A stretch of 64,000 bases of DNA. Source: Cubamyces lactineus (lineage: Eukaryota > Basidiomycota > Agaricomycetes > Polyporales > Polyporaceae). Below, piece by piece: positions 47,101-57,902 of this stretch. The stretch lies in assembly GCA_022376465.1 (NCBI GenBank), contig JACDTU010000011.1:992001-1056000 (forward strand). Direction: 5' to 3'. Within the stretch, counting starts at the first letter, position 1. Each line of letters begins with the position of its first letter. Under the pieces are notes generated by a model. The model was not told the origin of the DNA. It saw nothing but the letters and a program-made list of their open reading frames with translations, and did no database searches. A program made the translations under genes and the position numbers.

Positions 47101-48156
47101 CCGCGGGGTACTAACGAGTTGGCCGCAGTTCGAGCCGTGGCACATGATCACGTCCTTCCTCCAGTACCTGCTTATGGCCCCTTCATACATCTCGGTGCTC
47201 AACGTCTATGCCGTACGTTCAGCTTCCGGGCACCTTCTGCGGAGAGTGATGCTGATGAACTTCCCTTCCCCGCTGTTCCCTACCCCAGTTTGCCAATGTC
47301 CAGTGCGTTCGATCGCTCCCTTGCGCGTGATACCGAGTTGCTGACCACATCCCGTGCCTTTCCCCGTATTCTGCAGTGATGTCTCCTGGGGTACGAAGGG
47401 TGACAACAAGATTTCGACAGATCTCGGCGTGGTGAAGATAGGTGCGAACAAAAACGAGGTCGAGGTGTCCGTCCCGACAGCGGAGACGGACATTAACGCG
47501 GCGTACGAGGACGCCATCCACATGCTGTCCACGAAGCCGCCCAAGACCGAGTCCAAGCCCGACCCGCAGACGCAGCAAGAGGACTACTACAGGAGCTTCA
47601 GAACCAAGTGAGTGTCTTCTCGCGAGACTAGGCCGTTTTCGGTCGACACGAGGCATGCTGACGCTCCGTTTTCAGCGTGAGTGTCCAGTGTATCAGCGCG
47701 GTCGAACAGGTGGGGTGATCCGATTGCTGACACGCTCTTCGGAAATGTGATGCTAGGTCCTGCTCTGGTGGACGCTTTCGAACGTGAGTGGAGTTTGTTC
47801 GTCTCCGCTCGTTGTAGATGAGACTGACCGTTGCCATCTAACTTCCCCAACGGCCGTTTTACTGCAGGCGCTGCTCGCGGCCATCATCGTGTACGCTGAA
47901 ATCCAGTACTTGATACGTGTTTGGGCACGGCTGATCCCGGTTTGTATAGCACTGCGACGGGTAAGGCGTCCGACAAGGGCGCGCACAACACTGTCAACGG
48001 ATATATGGCGTTCATCCTCTTCTCCGTGGCCGGCCTGGCCTGTGAGTGTCTCCGGCTTGTAGATCTTTGCGGAGAAGCTGACATGATCGTGTTGCAGTGA
48101 TTCGCTTCTTGGGCTCGACGACGTATATGCTGATACGTCTCTTTGCGGGTGAATAA
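44169..48156 (+). CDS. Chitin synthase, division 1 (class I-III type)
   Basis: This membrane enzyme polymerises chitin from UDP-GlcNAc and extrudes it through the plasma membrane. A first exon of six codons (MSHYPE, 44169-44186) joins a Pro/Tyr-rich N-terminus with three near-repeats of HPGSPPL at about 44540-44585. The conserved part starts at [26 protein letters not shown], the chitin-synthase N-terminal block. The catalytic domain follows: [52 protein letters not shown], the acceptor loop in [13 protein letters not shown], then NMYLAEDR and the [12 protein letters not shown] signature. The C-terminal helices include [11 protein letters not shown] and [24 protein letters not shown]. It ends RLFAGE-stop. 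Neighbouring genes show no chitin operon-like clustering, as expected in a fungus. Confidence 0.95.
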
Positions 48157-48692
48157 GGTTATGATCTTCGTAGGCACGCTTGCACACTGCACGCTGCACG
48201 ATCTCGGACTATTCCTTTTGGTTCTCGAAATTCTCTCGAATTGCTACGACGTGTCACGAGCTACTAAAGTTACAACTGGTGCTACAATTTGCTTCTGCTA
48301 TCGATACCCGAGTTGGTTGACTATGATTACTACTGAGAACGCTACGCTACGCTGAGATGCCGCTGCTGTCGAAATCGTGTCATAAAAATAAGCTTTGTCG
48401 CACACTCCGAGCCGCCCGCGAGAACGCGGGAGCGACGCCCAAGAAATCCGGACTGCGGGATGGCGAGGGATCAAGACCTAGACGGATGGAAACGGTCGAT
48501 GTTTGAACGTTGTGAGTGGAGGGGCCTGCCGTCAGGCGAACAAGTCGTGCAATGCGTTGCGCCACATCAGGGCGAGATGGGGTATAATGCGGCGACGGTG
48601 GTGGTGATATCAATGCGGGGTGAGTGGCGAGTGGCGAGTGGCGAGAGCCTGCACCGGATGTGGTCCAGGCGTCCGAAGTCGCCGCCGTGCAG
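48157..48692. other. Intergenic region downstream of chitin synthase
   Basis: This 536 bp region lies between facing stop codons and contains a short tandem repeat near 48622. A minus-strand open frame runs through, but it continues past the likely stop of the spliced hypothetical gene and has no support. Confidence 0.35.
48622..48645. repeat. Short tandem repeat, 7-bp unit
   Basis: The unit GAGTGGC occurs three times in a row, followed by a partial GAG. It is a small local slippage repeat outside any supported gene. Confidence 0.7.
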
Positions 48693-49489
48693 TCATGACG
48701 ATTGTTTGCTGGCCTGTTGACGTTTCGCCACAGAGACACGCAGTGACGGGACGGACGGACGCTGTCAGCATGCGTGGAGCGCGGTCTCGACCGGAGGAGG
48801 CCTCTTACTTTAGATCTCTTGGGAACGATCAGGAGAACCGGCTCGTCGTCCTCTGGCGTGGGATACGCTGCGCGCGCGGACGCGGTGGACGCCTGCAAGG
48901 GGCAAGTTCGGTCGGTTAGCCTCGGTGCTGTGACGCTGGCCTGGCGAGGATGGGTACTGACCATGGCACCGGGCCCGGCATCCTGTCGCTGTTTCGTCCT
49001 GCGTAGCGCAGACGTGAGCTGTAGAGAGAAGGCGCGTGTTAGCGAGGGTGTCCCTGCGGAGGTGTCAGGAGGACAGGCGAAGTGTGGGCGTAGGCATGTC
49101 CTAGTCCCTTTGGCAGGGTCTAGAAAGAAGCGAAGCAGGGCCTCTCGCTGTAGGGCCAGCTGGGGACGTTCTCTCACCTTAGCTTCGCTCGCGCCCTTTG
49201 TGCGCCCGAGCGTGCCGTAGTGGACCATGTCGTTCGTGACGACGGTCATGGTGGGGAACGCGGACAAAGAGTGCGCGAGGCTGGGGAGCGACGCGATGAG
49301 CGGCGCAGGACCTGGCACGCTGGTGCGCGTTGGGCCGGCTGTCGACGTCTGGGCGGTGCTCATGCTCGTGTGGGTCAGAAGGATGGGGCGCGACCACGCG
49401 GCGAGGGATGCGGAAGACAGAGAGGAGACCGGTGAGGGCGAGCGTGATGAGGAGGAAGAGGAGGATGAGGACGCGGAGGAAGAAGACAT
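48693..49489 (-). CDS. Hypothetical small serine-rich protein (tentative spliced model)
   Basis: I do not recognise it. A phase-0 model with four exons (49489-49178, 49018-48962, 48892-48809, 48713-48693) gives about 157 aa. It begins with a Ser run (MSSSSAS) and has LPSLAHSLSAFPTMTVV, then MVHYGTLGRTKGASEAK before the first intron. Later exons give LTSALRRTKQRQDAGPG, then PTPEDDEPVLLIVPKRSK and ASKQSS-stop. Every junction is GT-AG and all phases are zero, which is some support. However, over the first exon another minus-strand frame is equally coding-like and encodes a strongly hydrophobic stretch (FFLRVLILLFLLITLAL). The real protein may therefore be a single-pass membrane protein with a different splice pattern. 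Confidence 0.38.
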
Positions 49490-50540
49490 GGGTGGGTATG
49501 AAACGGACAAAGGATGCTGCAGATGGCCGAGGACTGGAGGATGCGAAAGACGCCACGCACTGCCGTCTGTCTGGCAGACCTTGGGCGGATTATGAGGCAC
49601 ATAAAGAGAACGGCGCAGCCGCCTCGCACGCCCGGAGACGCGCGCAGGTTCGGACGCTGCCCTGCTCAATCTGAGATGCATTTGGCCATTCGTTCCCCGC
49701 GCGCCGTCTGCCGAGACGTATCTCCCCATCTCGATTCCTGGATAGACATCGCACGCGCAAGCACAGGCAGCCATCTCATCTGCTGGCAGTGCCTCTCCCG
49801 CGGAGCACGGTCCACAACCCATGGATGAGTGATACCGTGACAGATCCGACGGCGGCGCGCGCGTTCCCCGGGCATATGTTGGGCATATGTTGGCACAAGC
49901 CCACGCACCCATGCCCTGGTAGCTAGAGTCGGTCTGGCATGGCACTCACCGCGGTGCGCCCCACCTCGCCCGTAGCCTGGGGTTTCTCCGGAGCGAGTAG
50001 CGGTCGCGAGCAAATCAGCATACGTCGCCAGCGTCTGACCCGCCCGCGTGAATGGGAGCGAGCTGCTTTCTTCGGGGCGTCTCGCCGCCAGTTCTCTCCG
50101 GGATCGCAAGAAGGCGCGAAGCACGCAAGCCCCGGGCGCACGCTACGATTATCTTGATATCTAGAGTCAAGTACACGGCCCCGAGCTACCGAGCTCCCGA
50201 GCCATCGGTGCTCTCCGCCTACCGCTAGCGCAATAACCCGTACAGTTCCAGCCCTGCGTATCCAGATAAAGCGTCAGATGGGCACACACACTCCCGCCAC
50301 CCGCCCGGGTCACAAACCACGCGCAGGGACACACGCACCCACCTACGTGAATGTGATTGTACAGCCTGGGAGCACCTGCACCTCCTCTTTCCGCCGCATC
50401 TGACTCGACCGCGCACTAGTTCAGTCCATTCGCCCAAGGTCCGTTATCTCTCCATTCAGTGCTCCGCACACTCGCACAACCCTGCGCGCCCCCGTTTGAA
50501 TCCCGTCCCATGCGCTCAACCCGACTCCTTGACCGGCCTG
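49490..50540. other. Intergenic region, about 1 kb
   Basis: This stretch lies between the tentative hypothetical gene and the F-box gene's 3' end. It is GC-rich with open frames on both strands, none supported by motifs or splice logic. Confidence 0.35.
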
Positions 50541-51735
50541 CTAGACTATGCGCCATTGGTTGTCATTCACTGTGTTCCGGCCCGTAGTGTGTACACAGTG
50601 CCACTGGCCGTCGCGCGAATACCAATGGAAGCGGTGCATCGAGTGCCAGAACACGACTTGTTGCAGGCTGGAACAGAAGACCCGAATCTCATGCAAGATC
50701 ATGCGTTGTAGGCCTTCGTTCGGAGCTGGCTCCCAGTGTGTGACGTCTACTTCTAGCATCACGAGCGCGGACAGCTTCATCAAGGAGTGGTGAAGGCGAT
50801 CCCACTGTTAAAGGTTGTGTGGTGTCAGCATACGAACTCAAACTCTCGTGTGCCAACAGGGGTTAATAGGGAAGAAAGGGTTTGTTTACCTCGCGCATCA
50901 TTGGGAGGCGAAGGATGCCAAGGTAGCGTATCTGTGGAGCGAGGACGGAAGTGGCGACCAGATGCACGGTTTCGAGCACGAACTCCTCCGGCAGCCCTAA
51001 GATCGAGAGCGTGCGAAGCGTCTTCATGATCTTGCCGAGATCCGCCACGATAGTAGGAACGAGTGGCGCTGTGTCTTCGTCTGTTGTCATCTGTACTCGC
51101 TTAAGCGGACTTCCGAGGAGCTCAGCTACGACCAGGACAGGGCCACTGAAGACCTCCAAAATCGGAAGAGCGTTGGGCGGAAGAGGAAACAGAGGTCCGT
51201 CATCCCGTGCATCCGCGGTAGTGAGAGCTAGCAGTTTTCGCTGCGTCTGGAGGAATGAGACCAGATCGGCATCCCAAGGAAGACGGAATGTAGCTTCGCG
51301 CAGCTGGAACTTGATTTGCTTGTGATTGAGGATCCATGAATGCGAGACTGTCGGGTCGTGGATGCAGAGGGTCTCAAGGTTCTCCGTCTTCGTGAGCGCG
51401 TGCTGAATGGCCAGCCAGAATTGCGGCGGGGCCGCGGAGAGGTTGTTGCGCGCTGTCGCACGTCGCGCATCCTGGTAGATGAATATGCGCCTAACGTAAG
51501 GGCCTCTGGAAGCGTCGCGCGCGAGGATGGCGTGACATCCAAGGAAGATGGACTCTGCGTCTCGGAGGACCATGCTCTCGTATATTTTCGGCTCCGCGGC
51601 GCGCTGGAATGCCTTGCTGGTCCGGCTGAGGGCAAGTAGGTCGCGAGCGGAAGCATACGACACGATGGCGCTATATATTTCCGGCGGTAGCTGTATCATA
51701 TTGAGAGGAGATGATCTATCGTCTAGACTGATCAA
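50541..51735 (-). CDS. F-box protein
   Basis: F-box proteins link substrates to the SCF ubiquitin ligase through Skp1. Two exons on the minus strand (51735-50890 and 50804-50541) join in phase and give 369 aa. The F-box is at residues 13-50: MIQLPPEIYSAIVSYASARD, LLALSRTSKAFQRAAEPKIY. The rest resembles the leucine-repeat-poor C-terminal halves of the large basidiomycete F-box set: AIQHALTKTENLETLCIHDP, NALPILEVFSGPVLVVAELL and ALVMLEVDVTHWEPAPNE. It is divergent from the EB1 gene. Substrate unknown; basidiomycetes carry many such paralogs. Confidence 0.85.
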
Positions 51736-52492
51736 GCATGTCAGCGTTGAGAATTGACGTCATTTCAGGCAACTGAATGGACTGAATGCGCTCGCATATA
51801 CTATTCGGAATAGCGTCTTGATAGACGCGTCTGTTCAGTGTAGTCACCAGCCCAGCCGACGTTGCAATTAACCATGGTACACGTTAGGATTATTGTCGTA
51901 GGGGAAGAACGGTTGAAGTTCAGGACGGATCCTACACTAACCTTGGTATCGTGCTGGGTGGTATAGCGACTCAGAGTCGCGGTAAGCGAGTGGTATTTGA
52001 TGGGCCGTGGTATGGCAGGCGCCGGATTCGGCGGTACAGATGCTTATCTTGACTGAAACTGTCGTACTTCTTGGTTGTCTTGTATTGGTGCCGTATGCAC
52101 GTCTACGTTCCTCATGCACGGGAGATATCAAGTCCTTGCCGCGGGTATTTGTGATTTCAGCCACCAATCCTGTGTGGCGTCACGAGGATATCTGTGTTTG
52201 ACCTCGTGTTAGTGGCTCTGAATGGCGTCCTTTCGGTTTCAACTGAGTCAGAACCAACCAGAGATGCGTTCTACAGGAGACTGAAGAGGTCCTGGCGATA
52301 TGGGCGGAGGCAAGAGCAGGGGAGGATCTGGAGAGCAAGTGGTGAAGAACAAGACACCATTGGCGCCCGATCACGTGACATAGACGCCTGTGCTGGACGC
52401 GTCCGGAAGGCGGGCGCAAGGTTCTTGATACTCATCGACCACCATCCACCACCCCGCCCCCTTTCTTTTCCTCCTCCTCACGCGTCTTCAAC
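51736..52492. promoter_or_regulatory. Divergent promoter region of the F-box and EB1 genes
   Basis: This 757 bp interval separates the divergent starts. A pyrimidine-rich stretch at about 52440-52480 precedes the EB1 ATG. No TATA box is obvious. Confidence 0.4.
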
Positions 52493-53598
52493 ATGGGAGA
52501 GTCTCGTACTGAGCTTTTGGCGTGGCTCAATGACCTGCTCCAGATCAATTACACAAAGGTTGAGCAGTGCGGTACCGGTGGCGCGTACTGTCAGATCATG
52601 GACTCGATCTTCGGTCAGTGCCTTGCTCTTTACCCACGCGAAATTGCGGCATTCGTAACCGCGCCTGTTGATTGTTACAACGTGCAGGCGATGTCCCAAT
52701 GACCCGCGTGAAGATGAACGCGAAGCACGAGTATGAGTTCATCGCCAACTTCAAAATCCTCCAGAACACCTTCAGGCAGCACAAGATTGAGAAGGTGCGT
52801 GTGATGCTACCATCGTCAACGCGTCATGCTCATCTTTTACAGCCTATACCCGTAGAGAAGCTGGTAAAGTGCAAGATGCAGTACGTGGCATAGATTGCTT
52901 GTTCGGTTGCCCGCTAGCTCATCCCATCGTCAACTTCTCAGGGATAACCTTGAGTTCTTGCAATGGAGCAAGCGCTTTTGGGATACCAACTATGGCGGTC
53001 AGGGTTATGATCCCGTTGCTCGACGGCGTGGTGCGCCCACAGACACTCCTGCCACCATCGCTCCTCTCGCCCCCAGCCGCGGAAGTGCTGGAAACTTGCA
53101 CGCAGGCGGCTCTAGGGCGGGTGGACGGACACCGCTCAGTGGTCATCGCGCCGGTTCAACACAGCCAAACGAAGCCATCCAGAACTTGCAAGCTCAGCTA
53201 CGGGAGATGAATGTTCATCTGGAGGGCCTTGAGAAAGAGCGTGACTTCTACTTCGCGAAGGTCAGTTTGTTTGACATGTCCGTCGACCCTGGGATCCTTG
53301 CGCTCCTTGCAAGCTTGCTAACGGTCGCATCGGTTCGGTCATCTTGTTCTTGTGCTGGAATTCTGACTATGGGCGCAGTTGCGGGACATCGAGATTCTCG
53401 TACAGCAACAACTGGAGGTGCTGCAAGCCGAGGACAAAGACGATCCTGTCCTACGCGACATCCAGAAGATTCTGTACTCAACGGAGGTTTGTCATATTCG
53501 CCTATCACGTTACGGCAAACCGGTCTGATCATTTTGCCGTTTTACAGGAGGGCTTCGAGGTGCCCGAAGGGGCTGTTGATGAAGAAGAAACGTTCTAA
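52493..53598 (+). CDS. EB1-family microtubule plus-end protein (Mal3/Bim1-like)
   Basis: EB1 proteins track growing microtubule ends. The N-terminal calponin-homology domain is split over exons: SRTELLAWLNDLLQINYTKVE, CGTGGAYCQIMDSIFGDVPM, RVKMNAKHEYEFIANFKIL, PIPVEKLVKCKMQDNLEFLQW and FWDTNYGGQGYDPVARR. A Ser/Gly/Pro linker leads to the coiled coil (AQLREMNVHLEGLEKERDFY) and the EB homology region (KLRDIEILVQQQLE). It ends with an acidic tail, PEGAVDEEETF-stop, which is similar to the EEY/F-type end of EB proteins that binds CAP-Gly domains, here with a terminal Phe and not Tyr. Introns are all GT-AG. Confidence 0.95.
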
Positions 53599-54170
53599 CA
53601 ATATCACTACTCAAGTATACGCTCTGCCATATTCCCATTTAGTCGCTCCTCCTTTCGTGTTGTATACTTGCAGGACCTGGCCTGCGACCCACCCTCCCTT
53701 AGTGTACTGTCCTTCTACGTCCGATCTGCAGCTCCATCGCTTTGTCGTTGCACTCACAATACCATGTCTTTAGAAGCATCGCACCCGTATGTCTTGCACC
53801 GCCTTCGCCGGGACTTGGGTGCGCCGCCAACGCCTCATCCGCGACGTTAGATACGGAACACTACACTGAGGTAAGATCTGAGACTGAGGGCGTGTTGACG
53901 AGTTCTAGGTTTAGATGACCAAGGCTACAAGCCTACTCAAGGCACACAAGGCGCATAGCATCGTACGTATAACCGTCACTTGCTGTGCTATTCGCCGCCC
54001 GGCATATCAACACGGTGATGCGAGACCTTTGGGCGCTCACGCGTCAGCGCGCAATAATTGTCGTGTTTCCCGCCCACCACGATGTCCTTTCCTTGCTTTT
54101 GCTCGTCTCCAGGTCCCGAGGTGGCCAGCACATTGCACCCTGTTCCACTCGACCGGCAGTCTTCTCGATC
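53599..54170. other. Intergenic region between EB1 and membrane protein 1
   Basis: This 572 bp region holds the EB1 3' UTR and a promoter. No gene is recognised; an upstream exon with a signal peptide for the next gene cannot be excluded. Confidence 0.35.
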
Positions 54171-55420
54171 ATGCCCTACAGCGAATCGAATTCGCGGCTC
54201 TTGCTCATAGACAACCGCGATCCGGCAGTGCAGTATGACGGGACATGGGAACGCGAAGAATACTGGGGAGACATGCTGAGCACGGCATATGTGAATAACT
54301 CATCGGTGTCGTTGGAATTTGACGGTGCGTAGCCCGCTTTGAGAGACAGACGCCAACGAAGCTCATAGGATTTGCCCTCTGATTGCCCTCTGGGCGCGTA
54401 GGCACACGAATAATGGCCGCCACACTCGCTGTACCGCAGACTGTGAACTATAGCTTCGCTCCGACGTTACAGTTTGTTATCGACGACGAGGTCGTGGACA
54501 CGCTCGTACCGGACCCGTTCGCGAACTGGACGTTCTACTCGCTCTTTGACCGCCAGGGTCTCAAGGACGGCACGCATACAATCAACATCACGGTCCTGAA
54601 GACGTCCGAAGAGTACCCGTTCTTCTTGGATGGGTTCATGTTCCAGCCGAGCAAGAAGTACTGGAACCTAGCGTTCGCGCCGGAGAACCTGGAGGTGGAG
54701 TCTGGGAACAAGACGGACTCGGCGACGTCGGCGTCGAGCTCAAAACCTCCGGTGGGTGCGATCGTGGGCGGGACATTGGGCGGGTTGCTGTTAGTCGGGT
54801 TGGTGTGTGTAGCTTTCTTCTGGTGGTGGCGGAAGAAGCAGCACGTCTATATGTCTCTGGATGGCCATGATGGTGAGCATAAGACGTTGCAAGGTCGGCC
54901 CAATGCACACCTCGCTGACAAAACTTCTCTTGTTTTGTCGACAGAGCCCAAACGAGAGGGCGCGATTACCCCGTTTACATCCACACGGCCGGCCTCCATT
55001 ATTAGCACCGACTCGAAGCACGCATATAGCGAGTCGCTAGATGCCATCCTGTACCCTTCCACGCCCCGTGCCTCTTCCTCTGCTCCGACACCCTCACCTT
55101 CACATGCTTCGCCCTCGGCACCACCACCTTCTGAATACTCCAACGCGAACGCAACGATAGCGCCCAGCGATGCGAGCTCGAGCCACCTGAGTTCGACGCC
55201 GGGCGCGACGGGATACGACGTGCATGAAGCACCGCACTTGCATAGCATACATGGACGCGTCGGGATCGCGCCGTCGGGGAAAGCGCGGAGGCCGAGTATG
55301 GCGGACATAGTGCAGGCAGCTCTGCAAGCGGCACGGACGTTTCGCGCCGCGCGTCGAGCGGAGCTGGCGGACCCGGAGGCGACACCGACTGAGGCTCCAC
55401 CACGATATTCTGAGCGGTGA
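54171..55420 (+). CDS. Single-pass membrane protein with beta-rich ectodomain and PPxY tail (copy 1)
   Basis: This belongs to a broad agaricomycete type of unnamed surface proteins. Two exons, spliced at a GT-AG intron after the codons for VSLEFD, join to GTRIMAATLAVPQTVNYSF. The ectodomain (about residues 1-170) starts LLLIDNRDPAVQYDGTWE and contains TLQFVIDDEVVDTL and GTHTINITVLKTSEEYPFFLDGFMF, a pattern like galactose-binding-like beta-sandwiches. A Gly-rich helix follows (GAIVGGTLGGLLLVGLVCVAFFWWW) with RKKQH as stop-transfer. The long cytosolic tail is Ser/Pro-rich and ends EAPPRYSER-stop, containing a PPxY motif. No N-terminal signal peptide is seen. It is followed by a paralog at 56496. 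Ligand and function unknown. Confidence 0.8.
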
Positions 55421-56495
55421 GATGTCGTGGTGCTACGTACATCGCTGTACGCGTCGCCTGGTCGCGATACTTTCGGACACTCAAGACGGACTGGTTACTC
55501 AGTGGGTCGTGCTGTAACGTTCGCATCAAGATCGCACAGGCAGGCTGTATCGCTGATTTTGTACTACTATGAAAGATGCTCTCGCCCACGCGCATCATAT
55601 TAGGTGTTTTCGGCCACGATATGACTGGCGGATCTGATGAGTTGCGGTCTTTGCCCTGGAAACAAGCAGCCGCTTGCATTGGCTCTGGAGACCCGCTAGA
55701 ATAGAGCGTGCCACGTCAATCTATATGCACATGCCATGCACCGCCTTTGACTCGGGCTGGCGGAGCCCCGCTGCGCTGGGCCCTGAAGGAATGATATCCT
55801 GGCGGATGCAATAACATAGCATGTGGTATGTCATTACTACTTGCCTGCGACAGACCACCGTAGCGCTGATGTTGACTCCAACAGCGCCCATGGTCCAGTC
55901 CAGAAGACAGACATAGCCACTCATTCGAGGCCCACAGTCCCATGGTGCTTCGCGAGTTATACTGTAAGGGCGTAATGTTGTGAATTCCCGCACTACGCTC
56001 AGCCTTCCTTCAACGTTGAAAATTGATATCCGTGCGCTTGGCAACGGTCACACTGTCTGGTTACATAACGCCGATACATGCGAAGCACTCCAGATGATCC
56101 TCTTGAAATTCGCAGTGCACCGCTTCTGTCTATTCACATCATTTACGCTCATGCCGCAGGGGCTCTTCAGAATTTGAATACGCGCCAGCCCTCCACCCAG
56201 CCTTCCACCGCCCAGCGAGTCTCCGCGTGAGTACAAATGTCGTGTCTCTTGAGGCTGTTCACCTATACTGATACGAGTTATTGTCATGCTAATAGTACGA
56301 ACAGTGTGCCAATACTTGCTGTGGTAGGTGCAATCATAGCGCAGCATTTCCCACCATTGTCTAGCTGCTCGCTAGAAGCCGATCCCTTCTTGCGCAAGCA
56401 ACGACTCGGATCAGCTACTATAAAGCCTCAGGGTGGAGCTGTGGTTGATGAACACCCTCTCACCCATTCCCTAACCTATCTTCTGAAAGACCGCC
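55421..56495. other. Intergenic region between the two membrane-protein paralogs
   Basis: This 1,075 bp stretch holds no recognised gene. It must contain the promoter of copy 2. Confidence 0.35.
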
Positions 56496-57699
56496 ATGAG
56501 TGTAGACACACTCCGCCTCGTCGCCCTCGTCGCTCCAGATCCTAGTATACAGTACGATGGAGTATGGTCAAACACTACGATGAGCGGCGACCCGACGGAA
56601 GTCACTTACTCCCCGGGTGCTACGGCGACCCTGCCATTCACAGGTACGCCGTCCGTGCTATCACGACCCTATTCACTTCATGATTTAACGACCAGGGCTT
56701 GCCATCTACGTATTTGGTTGGGTTGGACCTCTGCAACCACCGGCGCCCGTCATCGAGTGCTATATTGACGGTAACATGACGAGCAGAGGCCCCATTACCC
56801 TACCAGGCGCGGAGCAAGGATACAGGTACTGGACCCAGGTGATATTGTGTGAGGAGGAGGGTTTGGAGAACAAGAACCATACGATGAAGGTCATCGTCAG
56901 CCAAGCCACCCAGGCGTACCCTCTCATGCTCGACATGTTCATGTTCCGACTCTCGACGCAGCAGTTCGAAAACCTCTCCGATAACTTGGAGGAACAGAAC
57001 TCGTCGAGCACAATCCCTAACATCGCCTCTTCCACTACCCTTCTTACTTCAGGCACTGTGACCGCTCAAGCCACTGGTTCGTCCAAAGGCAGTGTAGTCG
57101 CGCCGGTGGTCGGCGGGGTGGTCGGCGCTGTTTTGGCACTGCTCATCGTGGCTATGGGCGTGTTCTTCATCGTACGACGGAGAAAGAAAGCATATGCCAA
57201 GATCATGGACAGCGGTGCGTGTATAGATAGAGACTACTGTTGAGCCCTTATTCACGCACATAACCGCGCAGAACCTCACCTTCCTATCAGCACATCATCC
57301 GTGTCCCCTTATACGTACGAGCCCAAGCCTTTGTTATTGTCGTCTACCAGCATACATTCTACCTCGGAAACGACAACGTCACCGCCTTCTACGATCGGCG
57401 CCACATTCCGCCCATCCGCTACTGAACATGCGGACGATGCACAAGACGCCCCGCGCGTCTCAAGTGACATCTCGAAAAACCAGTCCACTTCAACCCCAAC
57501 ACCTGACGCCCATCCCGATGGCTTCCCGCCGAAGATGACCGCAGGGAAACGTGTTACCGCGAGCCTGACGAGTGCTTTCCAGAGAGTAAGGAGAGGACGT
57601 ACGCTCGACGATGAGACGCAAGACTCCAGTTTCTCGACCTCAACCCCCTCGGAGGCACCACCATTATACAGCGAGAGGGTTGGTGCGTCGCCTCACTAG
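56496..57699 (+). CDS. Single-pass membrane protein with PPxY tail (copy 2)
   Basis: This is a diverged paralog of the upstream gene on the same strand. Three exons are joined at GT-AG introns. The start MSVDTLRLVALVAPDPSIQYDG is followed by VWSNTTMSGDPTEVTYSPGATATL. Across an intron come LAIYVFGWVGPL and GYRYWTQVILCEEEGLENKN, then MKVIVSQATQAYPLMLDMFMF, matching the beta-sandwich of copy 1. The membrane helix is VVGGVVGAVLALLIVAMGVFF, with RRRKK after it. The last exon encodes a Ser/Thr-rich cytosolic tail with EAPPLYSER near its end, followed by VGASPH-stop. The PPxY motif is thus conserved between copies although the rest of the tail is not. Function unknown. Confidence 0.8.
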
Positions 57700-57902
57700 G
57701 ATGCCAGGGACCAGGGTGCTTGCGTGCGAAATCTATGTCTACATCGACGAGCCTGTACAGTGTACGCTACGACAGAGGACTTGGTTTGGATTTGTAGGAT
57801 TCTAGCATGAATGTTTGAACGCCCAGGGGCTGTGACGGGAGCGTAGTGTCGTCTACGTAACGCAGTTTCGTGATTGTTCGTAATTGGCAACGTGCGGCAT
57901 GT

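Noticed and set aside
48380..49945. A continuous 521-codon minus-strand open frame
   Set aside because: It is low-complexity and reads through clear GT-AG introns; the shorter spliced model explains the coding-like parts better.
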